NCBI RefSeq assembly: GCF_002556635.1
Contig: NZ_MWMO01000002.1
Span: 248,001-312,000 of the forward strand
Length of the DNA: 64,000 nt
Origin: Novosphingobium sp. PC22D
GTDB lineage: Bacteria; Pseudomonadota; Alphaproteobacteria; Sphingomonadales; Sphingomonadaceae
Reading direction: 5' to 3'
Shown here piece after piece: positions 52,832 to 61,295 of the stretch. The notes under the pieces were generated by a model. That model was not told the DNA's origin. It saw only the letters and a program-made list of their open reading frames with translations, and did not search any database. The position numbers were made by a program, and so were the translations under genes. Numbering within the stretch: the stretch's first letter is position 1; every line of letters begins with the position of its first letter.

Positions 52832-55615
52832 GTGCGTGGATTTCTGCTCGTGCTTTGCGCGACAGCCGCAATTGCTCCGGCGCTCGCCGACGAGATGGTG
52901 CACTACGGACCACCACCCGAGTGGGTCGAAGTCTACGACGCCGCCGATATCGGCAAGGACAAGACCAGTTCCATCGCACTGCTCGACATGCAGCAGCGGA
53001 TCGAAGACGGACTGCTTACGGTCTATCTCGACAACGCGGTGCGGCTCTCGAGCCCGGAAGCGCTCACGATGGCGGGCACCAGCGCGGCCATTTGGTTTCC
53101 AGACAAGGGCGACCTCACGGTGCACCGCGTCGAGATTCTGAGAGGCGATGAAACGATCGACGTGCTCGCCGGCGGCAATCGCTACAGCGTCCTGCGCCGT
53201 GAACTGGGGCTCGAACAGCGCATGCTCGACGGCTCGCTCACCGCCACGCTCGCCATTCCCGGCCTGCGGGTGGGCGACATCATCCGGATCAGCTATTCGC
53301 AAACGAGCCGCGACGCCGCCCTGCAAGGGCAGGTCGAGAATGCCTCGCTGCTGCTCGCCGCGCCGATCGAGGCGGAGTTCGGCCGTGTCCGCGCATCCTG
53401 GCCGGTCGACGAGAAGGTGGCGTGGCGCGCCGGCCCCGCGGTCGACGGCGTCGTCGAGACGACCGCCAGGGGAATGCACACGATCGCGCTCGCGCTGCCG
53501 CTCGCCAAACGCGAAGACATGCCGGGCGACGCGCCCTCGCGCTATACCCGGCCGCCGATCCTGCAACTGGGCACCTTCGAGGACTGGCCGCAGGTCTCGC
53601 GCATTTTCGCGCCGCTCTATCGCGACGAGGCGATGTTCGCGGAAGGCAAGGCGCTGCTCGCGGCCGAGATCCGCAAGATCGAGGCCGCCAGCGCCGATCC
53701 GCTGGCCCGCGCGACATTGGCGACGAAGCTGGTGCAGGACCAGGTGAGCTACCTCGCGGTGGGCATGAACGGGGGCAACTACGTCCCGCAGGCACCGACC
53801 CGGACCTGGGAGATGCGCTACGGCGACTGCAAGGCGAAGACCGTGCTCCTGCTGATGCTGCTCGATGCGCTGGGCATCGAATCCGAGCCGCTGCTGGTGA
53901 ACACACGCTTCGGCGACGGTATTCCCGATATGCTGCCGATGGCCGGGGTGTTCGACCACGTGATCGTTCACGCGACGATCGCGGGCAGATCCTACTGGCT
54001 CGACGGCACCTCAACCGGTGTCACGCCCGGCAATATCGCCGACACGCCCGCATTCCATTACGGCCTGCCGCTGCGGCCGGAAGGCGCCGGCCTGCTGGCG
54101 ATCGAGCCGCGCCTGCCGACCGAACCGGCGCAGGAGATCGAGATCGTTTTCGACGAATCGGGAGGCGTCGATCTGCCCGCGATCGCGACGTTCCGCCTGC
54201 GCCATCGCGGCGCGCTCGCCAGCATGCTCACCGCGCTCGACAAGGGCGCGAGCGACGAGCAGAGGAAGTCGCTGGTCGAGAGCGCGATCGGCCAGATCTA
54301 CCGCAATGTCGCCTTGTTCGAGACGGCCATCATCCGCGATGAGGACGCTCAGACGGTAACCATCGAGGGCAAGGGGCTGATCTCCCCGCCGTGGAGCACC
54401 GAGGACGGCCGCCGGGTCCAGAAGCTCGATGTGCTGCCCAGCACGCATCTCGATTTCGATCACGATCGGGCCCGACCGGCGTGGCGCGAGATTCCGGTCG
54501 ATCTGGGCGCCCCCGAACTCCAGGTCGTCCGTTTCGACGTGATCCTGCCCGAAGGCGAGGACGGCTATGTCTTGCGTGGCCGCACCGAGATCGACGAGAG
54601 CTTCCCAGGTATGCGGATCGCGCGCAAGGTGACGCTCGCTGACGGCCGGCTCGGGGCCGAGGAGCGTGTCGAAGTCCTGGGGGGCGAGATTGCGCCCGCC
54701 GACATTCCCGCCGGCAAGGCTGCCGCGGCGAAGATCTCGGCCTCGGCTCCATCGCTGCTCGCGCCCCAAAACGCTGCCCGGCGCTGGGAATATGCGCGGC
54801 CGGCGCTGCGCAGGCGCGTCGCGCCTTACGAAAAGGCCTATGCCGCCGCGATCGCGCGCGATCCCGAGCCCGCGCGCAACTGGATCAATCGCGCCAGCTT
54901 CCGCAAAGGCATTCTCGATCTCGAAGGCGCGCTCGCGGATATGAACGAGGCGATCAAGCGCGATCCGAGCGCCGAAAACTACGGATCGCGCAGCAATGTG
55001 CAAAAACTGCTCGGCAACCACGAGGCGGCGCTCGCGGACCATCGCAAGGCCTTCGAACTCGCGCCCTCCGCAAATCACGCGATTTCGCTCGCGACGGCGC
55101 TGGGAATGGCCGGAAAGCCCGACGAGGCGATGGCGCTGATCGACGAATATGACGATTATGGCACGAACCATGAGTACTTCGAGATGGCCCGCGCCGAGGT
55201 GCTCGCGTTCAACGGCAAGGGGATCGAGGGGCTCGCTCTGGTCGACGCGCTCGTCAGCGAGCGGCCCGACCAGGCGCACCGGCTCAACGGTTCATGCTGG
55301 TATCGCGCGCGCTTCGGCGTCGGCGGCGACGATATGATGCGCATCTGCAACGAGGCTGTCGAGAAGGCCCGCAACCCCGGCCAGGTGCTCGACAGCCGCG
55401 CGCTCGCCTTCCTGCAAAGCGGCGACTTCGCGCGGGCTCGCGACGATGCGAACGCCGCATTGCTCATCTATCCGCTGCAATACCAGACGCGCTTCGTGCG
55501 GGCCTTCGCCCTGCGCGCTCTCGCCGATCCCAAGGGCACGGAAGAACTGCGCTACCTGTCGCGCCACCTGCCCGGCCTGGCCGACGAATACGCGCGCTAC
55601 GGCCTGAAACCCTGA
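52832..55615 (+). CDS. Exported DUF3857/transglutaminase-like protein with C-terminal TPR-like repeats
   Basis: A large protein of about 927 residues. From GTG 52832 there is a good signal peptide (VRGFLLVLCATAAIAPALA), then a DUF3857 domain (VYDAADIGKDKTSSIALL onward), a transglutaminase-like core with YGDCKAKTVLLLMLLDALG near residue 334 and FDHVIVHATIAGRSYWLDG near 375 (Cys, His and Asp visible), and a C-terminal part with TPR-like helices (ARNWINRASFRKGILDLEGA and ALADMNEAIKRDPSAENYG). Function is unknown; members are often surface-associated in this group. The start is uncertain: ATC at 52811 has an AAGGG site, a TTG lies near 52730, and an ATG is at 52517. Confidence 0.85.
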   Translation: MRGFLLVLCATAAIAPALADEMVHYGPPPEWVEVYDAADIGKDKTSSIALLDMQQRIEDGLLTVYLDNAVRLSSPEALTMAGTSAAIWFPDKGDLTVHRVEILRGDETIDVLAGGNRYSVLRRELGLEQRMLDGSLTATLAIPGLRVGDIIRISYSQTSRDAALQGQVENASLLLAAPIEAEFGRVRASWPVDEKVAWRAGPAVDGVVETTARGMHTIALALPLAKREDMPGDAPSRYTRPPILQLGTFEDWPQVSRIFAPLYRDEAMFAEGKALLAAEIRKIEAASADPLARATLATKLVQDQVSYLAVGMNGGNYVPQAPTRTWEMRYGDCKAKTVLLLMLLDALGIESEPLLVNTRFGDGIPDMLPMAGVFDHVIVHATIAGRSYWLDGTSTGVTPGNIADTPAFHYGLPLRPEGAGLLAIEPRLPTEPAQEIEIVFDESGGVDLPAIATFRLRHRGALASMLTALDKGASDEQRKSLVESAIGQIYRNVALFETAIIRDEDAQTVTIEGKGLISPPWSTEDGRRVQKLDVLPSTHLDFDHDRARPAWREIPVDLGAPELQVVRFDVILPEGEDGYVLRGRTEIDESFPGMRIARKVTLADGRLGAEERVEVLGGEIAPADIPAGKAAAAKISASAPSLLAPQNAARRWEYARPALRRRVAPYEKAYAAAIARDPEPARNWINRASFRKGILDLEGALADMNEAIKRDPSAENYGSRSNVQKLLGNHEAALADHRKAFELAPSANHAISLATALGMAGKPDEAMALIDEYDDYGTNHEYFEMARAEVLAFNGKGIEGLALVDALVSERPDQAHRLNGSCWYRARFGVGGDDMMRICNEAVEKARNPGQVLDSRALAFLQSGDFARARDDANAALLIYPLQYQTRFVRAFALRALADPKGTEELRYLSRHLPGLADEYARYGLKP

Positions 55616-55638
55616 GCGGCGACGCCCCGCACGGCAGC

Positions 55639-56796
55639 CTAGCGGTCTACGTGCGCGATCAGCGCCTGGTCGAGCGCCTGCGGATTGAAGGGCTTGAGCT
55701 GGTCGAACGCTCCGGCGCGCACCAGCTTGGGCCAGTCGGGCTCGGCGATCATCGCGCGCCCCACCGCGACGAGATCGAAATCGCCGCGATCGAAGCGGCG
55801 CATGAGGTCGTCGAGGCGGCTCAGGTCGAGCTCGGACGTCTTGCCCTCGCCCAGGTTGGTGAAGAAGTCGGTGTCGAGGCCGATCGAACCGATCGTGCAG
55901 GTCGGCACGCCGGTGACTTTCTTGACCCAGCCTGCCAGATTGAGGTCGCTGCCGTCATCGAAGGCCGGTTCCCAGAAGCGCCGTTGCGAACAGTCGATCA
56001 GGTCGATGCCAGCTTCGACGACCGGTGCGAGCAGTTCTTCGAGCTCCTGCGGCGTATCGGCCAGCCGCGCGGCATAGTCGACCATCTTCCACTGCGAGAT
56101 GCGCAGGATGATCGGCATTCCCGGCTCGAGCTGCTCACGGCATGCGGCGACCACTTCGGCGGCGAAGCGTCCGCGCGCGCGCGGGCTGCCGCCATACTTG
56201 TCGGTGCGGTGATTGAGCGCCTTCCACAAGAACTGGTCGATGATGTAGCCGTGCGCGCCGTGCAGTTCGATCCCGTCGAAGCCGAGTTCGACCGCCTTCG
56301 CGGTGCCGCGGGCATAGGCTTCGATCACCTGGTCGATCTCGGCCTGGGTCATGCCCTCGCAGACCTTGTTCGCCGGATCGATGTAGCCCGACGGGCTGAC
56401 CTGCCCGAGTTCGGGGCGATAGGCGAGCGGTCCGCCGGTCAGAACGTCCGGACCGCAATAGATCAGTCCGACGTGCCACAGTTCGGGAACGCAGATGCCG
56501 CCGCTGGCATGGACCCGCTCTGCGACGCGCCTCCAGCCGGCGAAGGCGTCCTCGCCGTGAAACCGGCCGAGCAGCGGATTGTCGCCGGACGAGGGATGGT
56601 CGATATAGACACCCTCGGTCATCACCAGGCTCGCCCCGCCCTCGGCGCGGCGGGCGTAGTATTCGGCGGCTTCCTCTCCCGGCACCCCGCCCTCGCAGAC
56701 CTGCAGCCCCATCGGCGGAAACACGAAGCGGTTCGGCAGAGTGAAGCGGCCGAGCCGGAACGGCGTGAACAGGCTCTCGAAGCGGCTTTCGGTCAT
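55639..56796 (-). CDS. Old Yellow Enzyme family NADH:flavin oxidoreductase
   Basis: A 385-residue FMN-dependent ene-reductase-type barrel. Typical segments are FRLGRFTLPNRFVFPPMG near residue 13, the substrate His pair region in DGIELHGAHGYIIDQFLW near 176, NHRTDKYGGSPRARGRFAAE near 197 and DLVAVGRAMIAEPDWPKLV near 345. It lacks the FAD/NAD and iron-sulfur C-terminal domains of 2,4-dienoyl-CoA reductases. It is divergent from a TetR regulator, and a candidate operator is 50 nt upstream, which suggests control by that regulator. Substrate is unknown. Confidence 0.9.
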   Translation of the reverse strand: MTESRFESLFTPFRLGRFTLPNRFVFPPMGLQVCEGGVPGEEAAEYYARRAEGGASLVMTEGVYIDHPSSGDNPLLGRFHGEDAFAGWRRVAERVHASGGICVPELWHVGLIYCGPDVLTGGPLAYRPELGQVSPSGYIDPANKVCEGMTQAEIDQVIEAYARGTAKAVELGFDGIELHGAHGYIIDQFLWKALNHRTDKYGGSPRARGRFAAEVVAACREQLEPGMPIILRISQWKMVDYAARLADTPQELEELLAPVVEAGIDLIDCSQRRFWEPAFDDGSDLNLAGWVKKVTGVPTCTIGSIGLDTDFFTNLGEGKTSELDLSRLDDLMRRFDRGDFDLVAVGRAMIAEPDWPKLVRAGAFDQLKPFNPQALDQALIAHVDR

Positions 56797-56845
56797 GAGG
56801 CTCCTCGCATCCTCGCTCGTCGGCGCGAGCGTCCATCTTGCCCTT

Positions 56846-56863
56846 TTTCAGCATTCGCTTAAA
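56846..56863. promoter_or_regulatory. Candidate TetR operator, site 1 (OYE/TetR intergenic)
   Basis: TTTCAGCATTCGCTTAAA is a semi-palindrome (TTTCAG/CTTAAA arms around CATTCG). A closely similar 18-mer occurs in reverse orientation upstream of the SnoaL-like gene at 57625, identical at 15 of 18 positions, which argues for a shared regulator. Confidence 0.5.
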
Positions 56864-56954
56864 ATATTCAAGCATAAGTCCACGCGTGCCGTCCGGCGAC
56901 CCGCATGATGGTGCGTCGGCTCGGCTGCAATCTGCCGGAGGAAACGGGGCAAGG

Positions 56955-57557
56955 ATGAGCGGGCGACGCAAGCAGGCGACTTCGGATACCAAGACCGAGA
57001 TACTCGATGCCGCCGCGCTGATCATGGAGGAGGAAGGCTACGCGGCCGTCAGCTCGCGGCGCATTGCCGAGCGGGCGGGCATGAAGTCGATGCCGATCCA
57101 TTACCATTTCGGCTCGATGGACGAGCTGTTTCTGGCGCTCTACCGGCGCTTCGAGAAAATCTATTTCGACCGGCTGGTCAAGGCGATGGGTTCGGATTCG
57201 CCGCTTCGGGGCCTGTGGGCGCTGAACCGCGATCCTCGCGATACCGGCCTTATCGGCGAGTTTCTGGCGCTTGCCAACCATCGCCCGGCGATCCGCGACG
57301 AAGTGGCGCGCTCTGGCGAGCGGGTCCGCGCCATCGAGACCGCGATCATCGCCGCCGCACTCAGGAACGGCGATCTCGAACCCGGCAAGCTCGAGCCGGA
57401 CGTCCTCGCCTTCGTGCTGGCCGCCACTTGTCGCACGCTGCTCACCGAGCGCGCGCTCGGCATCGACGCGGCGCATGACAAGGTCGAAGCCTGTGTGGAA
57501 CGCCTGCTCGATCAACTCGATCCGGCTAGAGGCACCGCCGCCGCAAGACAGGGATGA
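56955..57557 (+). CDS. TetR/AcrR family transcriptional regulator
   Basis: A 200-residue repressor. The helix-turn-helix domain spans about residues 10-55 (TKTEILDAAALIMEEEGYAA, SSRRIAERAGMKSMPIHYHF), followed by the usual MDELFLALYRRFEK. The ligand-binding part includes GLIGEFLALANHRPAIRDEV near 96. ATG 56955 follows GGAGGAAACGGGGCAAGG. It is divergent from the OYE gene and 141 nt upstream of the SnoaL-like gene, each with a similar putative operator. Confidence 0.92.
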   Translation: MSGRRKQATSDTKTEILDAAALIMEEEGYAAVSSRRIAERAGMKSMPIHYHFGSMDELFLALYRRFEKIYFDRLVKAMGSDSPLRGLWALNRDPRDTGLIGEFLALANHRPAIRDEVARSGERVRAIETAIIAAALRNGDLEPGKLEPDVLAFVLAATCRTLLTERALGIDAAHDKVEACVERLLDQLDPARGTAAARQG

Positions 57558-57624
57558 CGATGGCCCGAGCTTGGGCAAGACGGCTTGACGCGCGCGCCTC
57601 TGGACATCATCAATGCCGTCAAGA

Positions 57625-57642
57625 TTTAAGCGATCGTTGAAA
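57625..57642. promoter_or_regulatory. Candidate TetR operator, site 2 (upstream of SnoaL-like gene)
   Basis: The plus strand reads TTTAAGCGATCGTTGAAA; its complement TTTCAACGATCGCTTAAA differs from site 1 at only three positions. It lies 57 nt before the ATG of the SnoaL-like gene and shows a CGATCG centre. Confidence 0.5.
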
Positions 57643-57698
57643 ATATCGGCGGCTAAACAGGCCGCCGGACCGACATTGCCGTCTCGTGAGAGGATACC

Positions 57699-58145
57699 AT
57701 GACCGAACTGGACCGCCTGCTCGCGATCGACGCGATCAAGGCCTGCAAGGCGAACTATTTCTATGGGCTCGATCATCGCGACTGGGACTTGTGGCGCGCA
57801 AAGGTCTGGGCGCCCGACGGCCGGCTCGAAGTTCCCGAGGCGGACATGGTCGTCGAACCGCTCGACAAGATCATCGAGTGGGTCGCGGCCAGCACGGGCG
57901 ATCAGGTTTCGGTGCATCACGGGCACATGCCGATCATCGATTTCCTGGGCGATGACGAAGCGAAAGTGATCTGGGCGATGGAAGACCGGCTCTACCGCAC
58001 CAGGGAACACCCGCTCGAGGACGGATCGAACTACCTCCACGGGTTCGGCCACTACCACGAGACCTATGTCCGGCTCGAAAGCGGCTGGCGCATCCGATCG
58101 AGCCGTCTCACGCGATTGCGGGTCGAGACGCGAAAGCTGTTCTGA
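57699..58145 (+). CDS. SnoaL-like (NTF2-fold) domain protein
   Basis: A 148-residue protein of the SnoaL_4 type. It opens with LDRLLAIDAIKACKANYFYG, followed by DHRDWDLWRAKVWAPDGRLE, HHGHMPIIDFLGDDEAKVIW and GFGHYHETYVRLESGWRIRS, a cone-shaped NTF2-like fold. Proteins of this type act as small isomerases, hydratases or dehydratases, often on steroid, terpene or aromatic breakdown products. With the OYE reductase and the shared putative operator it suggests a small inducible catabolic unit; the reaction is not known. Confidence 0.85.
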   Translation: MTELDRLLAIDAIKACKANYFYGLDHRDWDLWRAKVWAPDGRLEVPEADMVVEPLDKIIEWVAASTGDQVSVHHGHMPIIDFLGDDEAKVIWAMEDRLYRTREHPLEDGSNYLHGFGHYHETYVRLESGWRIRSSRLTRLRVETRKLF

Positions 58146-58169
58146 CGCCTCGCGCGCCCTCGGTAAGGC

Positions 58170-58874
58170 TCACGCCTTGTCGGCGGTCACGTACTTCGTC
58201 TCGAGGAAGCGTTCGCGCACCGCGAGCGCGGTCAGCTCGTTGCGGGCGAGCTGTTCGGACATCGTGCCGATCTCGTCGGCGATGACCTTCAGCCCGTTTT
58301 CGAGCTGCGCCTCGGGCGTGACGCCGCTCGCGCCCGGCTTGCCATGCAACGAGCGGGGAATGCGCGTGTAGCTGTCGACGAGGCCGGGCAAATGCTCGGT
58401 GAGCAGCTTGCGCACTTCGCGCGCGGCGGGCTCGGTTTCGGGAAGCGTCTCGAGCTGGGGCGACAACTGCTCCAGCCGCGCGCCGATCAGATCGACGAGA
58501 TCGAGCGCGGGCGGCGGTAGCGACCGGCGGCGCGTCTCCAGCCAAAGCTCGGTCGATCCGGCCAGTTCGGGAAGGTCGGCCTCGTGGAGGTTCTCCGCCC
58601 GCGGGCGCGGCGTCGAGGGATAGACCGCGAGCACGAAGAAGGTGACGATCGAAGCCAGGAACAGCATCACCAGCGTGCCGTCGGTCAGCCCGCCCAGCCC
58701 GATGCTCGCCGCGATCGTGCCGAGAACAAACAGCGCCACGCTCAGGAACGCGCGCCGCAGCCGCCGCATGCGGAACCGCCAGCGCTCCTTCTTGGCGCGG
58801 TAGAGGCGCAGGGCGCGCTGGCGCCGCGCATCGCGCAGGATCAGCATCTGGGCAGGGCTGCGGGTCCCGGTCAT
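58170..58874 (-). CDS. XpaC-like membrane protein partner of TelA
   Basis: A 234-residue protein with a basic N-terminus (RRQRALRLYRAKKERWRFRM), two hydrophobic helices (AFLSVALFVLGTIAASIGLG and LVMLFLASIVTFFVLAVYP) and a helical cytoplasmic tail. Its position 6 nt after telA and the tail pattern (IPRSLHGKPGASGVTPEAQL) resemble the 5-bromo-4-chloroindolyl phosphate hydrolysis (XpaC) family that accompanies TelA. Function unknown; a role in envelope stress is inferred. Confidence 0.7.
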   Translation of the reverse strand: MTGTRSPAQMLILRDARRQRALRLYRAKKERWRFRMRRLRRAFLSVALFVLGTIAASIGLGGLTDGTLVMLFLASIVTFFVLAVYPSTPRPRAENLHEADLPELAGSTELWLETRRRSLPPPALDLVDLIGARLEQLSPQLETLPETEPAAREVRKLLTEHLPGLVDSYTRIPRSLHGKPGASGVTPEAQLENGLKVIADEIGTMSEQLARNELTALAVRERFLETKYVTADKA

Positions 58875-58880
58875 CTCGGC

Positions 58881-60092
58881 CTAGTCGACCGCTTCCAGCA
58901 GGTCCTTGCCGCCGGCGTCGGCCCCGCCTTCGGCCTGGCCCTGCGCCCGCGCGATATAGGCCTTAGACTTGCCGATCTCGCCTTCGAGCGCGGTCACGGT
59001 CTGCTTCATCGAATCGAGTGCCTTGAGCTTGAAGGTGTCGATCGAATCCATCGTGTCGTAGATGTTCTGGAACGCGCGGCTCAGCGTTTCGAGCGGGATC
59101 GTCGAACCCGCCGCCTGCTCGTGGATGCGCGCGGTGTTGTCCTTGAGCATCTGGCCGGTCCCGTCGATGATGCTGGCGGTGGTGGTGTTGAGCGCGGTGA
59201 TCTGGTCGAGCACCAGCTTCTGGTTCGCCATCGCCTGCGCCACGGTGACTGCGGTGCGCAGCGCGCTCACTGTCGTGGTCGAGGCGCGATCGACGCCCTT
59301 GATAAGCTCGACATTGTTCTTCTTGACCAGATCGAGCGCCAGATACCCCTGCACGCTCACCGCCATCTGCGTGAGCAGGTCCTGCGTGCGCTGACGCACG
59401 TAGAACAGCGCGGTCTCGCGGATCGCCTTGGCCTTGGCGGGATCGGTGTGGTCGAGCTGCGCCGCGCGTTCCTCGAGCCCGGCGTCGAGCGCCTTCGACA
59501 TGTGGATCATCTGCTCGAGCTTGCCGAGCGCGGCCCACAGGCTCTGCCGCTCGACGTCGATCGCGGCATTGTCCATCAACAGTTCGTCCTTGCCGCCCTG
59601 CAGGCGGGCGAGGATCGCGCCGATGTGTCCCTGCGCGCTGGTATAGCTGTCGAAGTAGTTGCGCAGCTTGCTGCCGAAGGGGATCACGCCGAACAGCTTG
59701 CGCGGCGCGAGCAGGTTGCCCTTGCGCGAGGGATCGAGGTCCTCGACCGTGCGCCGCAGTTCGGCGAGATCGGCGCCGACGCCGGCATCGGCGTCCATCG
59801 CGCGCACGGGGCGGTCGAGAAAGCGGTTGGACTGCCCCGAGGCCTGAGCGATCTCGCGCTGACCCATCCCGGCGATCTGGTCGACACGCCGGCCGAATTC
59901 GGGCGAATTGGCATCCTGCGCGACGAGATCCTCGATGAATTCGTCGACCCGCCCCTGCAGCTTGGTCTTGGTTTCCTCGTTCACCGGAACAAGTCCGGCG
60001 GCCTTTTCCGCCTGAACCGGCAGAACCGGATCGGGCGGAGTAAGCGTAAGACCCTCGTCTGCCTGCGTCTTTTCGCTGGTGCGGGTTTCCAT
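58881..60092 (-). CDS. telA: TelA-family toxic anion resistance protein
   Basis: A 403-residue, mostly helical TelA protein. Conserved parts are SNRFLDRPVRAMDADAGVGA near residue 90, LRRTVEDLDP, RKLFGVIPFGSKLRNYFDSY near 129, FYVRQRTQDLLTQMAVSVQG near 229 and VALAMANQK-like VTVAQAMANQKLVLDQITAL near 281. ATG 60092 is chosen by the METRTSEKTQ start; the frame is open a little further. TelA proteins are linked to tellurite and antibiotic tolerance. It forms an operon with the XpaC-like gene. Confidence 0.9.
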   Translation of the reverse strand: METRTSEKTQADEGLTLTPPDPVLPVQAEKAAGLVPVNEETKTKLQGRVDEFIEDLVAQDANSPEFGRRVDQIAGMGQREIAQASGQSNRFLDRPVRAMDADAGVGADLAELRRTVEDLDPSRKGNLLAPRKLFGVIPFGSKLRNYFDSYTSAQGHIGAILARLQGGKDELLMDNAAIDVERQSLWAALGKLEQMIHMSKALDAGLEERAAQLDHTDPAKAKAIRETALFYVRQRTQDLLTQMAVSVQGYLALDLVKKNNVELIKGVDRASTTTVSALRTAVTVAQAMANQKLVLDQITALNTTTASIIDGTGQMLKDNTARIHEQAAGSTIPLETLSRAFQNIYDTMDSIDTFKLKALDSMKQTVTALEGEIGKSKAYIARAQGQAEGGADAGGKDLLEAVD

Positions 60093-60234
60093 AGTTTTCG
60101 TCTCGACTGCCTTCGCGATTGGGAGCAATCGAAATCTAGGGCGCGGGCCCGGCATTCACAAGTTGCAGCCGACCGCAAGGACTTGCGCCTCGACCAGTGA
60201 CATGGCGCACCCGCAGTCCGGACGCGGCGCGACT

Positions 60235-61284
60235 TCAGTCGAGCATGACCTCGCGCAGCCGCGCCAGGTCCGCACCGGTGAAGCCCAGTCCCTGTTTCAG
60301 ATAGCCTTCCGAACCGCCGTAGGTCTTGTCGATATGGGCAAAGAACTGCGCCAGATGCGAAGCCCCGCTCGGCGTATAGAGCGGCTCTGCGGTCTTGCGC
60401 GCGTTCTCGCCGAGCGAGAAGTAGTACTGCACGATCGGGTTGTCGGGATAATCCTCGGGATCGAGCTTCGGCATCTCCCATTGCGGGCGGCGCAGCGCGG
60501 TCGAGAGATGATAGTCCTTCAGGATCGTCTCGCGATCGACGCCGAGCACGTCGTAGAGAATGGCCGTCGCGATGCCGGTGCGGTCCTGCCCCGCCGAGCA
60601 GTGATAGAGAACCGCACCCTCGTCCGCGATCAGGCGCTTGAAGAAGCTGCGGTATTGCGGCGCCAGCAGCTTCTCCATCCCCGCATAAGTGTTCTCGCCA
60701 TCGCCCTTGCCGAAGCGCGCGAACAGCGGCTTGAGCGAATAATCGTTCGATACGAACAGTGCGCCGGTCTTGTCGTCGATCCGATCGGGAACGACCTCGC
60801 GCTCTTCGAGCGAGCGGAAATCGACGACACTGTCGATGCCGAGCTGGCCGATGAGTGCATAGTCCGCCTCGGTTAGCATCGGCATCGCGCCCGAACGGAA
60901 GCCCCTGCCCCACTTCACCGTACGGCCATCCTTGGTGACGTAGCCGCCGATGTCGCGAAAGTTGCTGGCTTGCGCGAGCGGCAGCGACCGCTCGGCGGCC
61001 ACGACCGGCTCGCCGCCATCCGCTTCCAGCAGCACATAGCCGCGCCGATCGGCGGGCATGTCCAGTTGGACGGACCTCTCCGTCCAGTCGCGCGCCACCA
61101 GCGTATCGGCGTCATCGGCGACGGTGTCATCGCTTAGCCACACCGCCACCGGCTTCGTATCTTCACGCGTCAGCTCGACGGTATCGGCATCGATCCGGGT
61201 CACGGTCGCCAGTTCGCGCGCCTGCGCGCTCGTCGCGGTGACGAGCAGCACGGCGAGGGTTACAAGCTTGCTTCGCATGGTCAT
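60235..61284 (-). CDS. Secreted tyrosine-phosphatase-like protein (Tyr_phosphatase3/LipA-like)
   Basis: A 349-residue exported phosphatase. The signal peptide is MTMRSKLVTLAVLLVTATSA. A beta-rich domain follows (to residue 105), then the PTP domain: ASNFRDIGGYVTKDGRTVKW near 112, RGFRSGAMPMLTEAD, VDFRSLEEREVVPDR near 158 and the P-loop HCSAGQDRTGIA near 230 with catalytic Cys and Arg. Such proteins include phosphoinositide and protein phosphatases. ATG 61284 has GGAG 4 nt upstream; an earlier ATG at 61296 overlaps the receptor stop (TGATG). It probably works outside the cytoplasm together with that receptor. Confidence 0.88.
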   Translation of the reverse strand: MTMRSKLVTLAVLLVTATSAQARELATVTRIDADTVELTREDTKPVAVWLSDDTVADDADTLVARDWTERSVQLDMPADRRGYVLLEADGGEPVVAAERSLPLAQASNFRDIGGYVTKDGRTVKWGRGFRSGAMPMLTEADYALIGQLGIDSVVDFRSLEEREVVPDRIDDKTGALFVSNDYSLKPLFARFGKGDGENTYAGMEKLLAPQYRSFFKRLIADEGAVLYHCSAGQDRTGIATAILYDVLGVDRETILKDYHLSTALRRPQWEMPKLDPEDYPDNPIVQYYFSLGENARKTAEPLYTPSGASHLAQFFAHIDKTYGGSEGYLKQGLGFTGADLARLREVMLD

Positions 61285-61295
61285 ATCGCTCCGCA

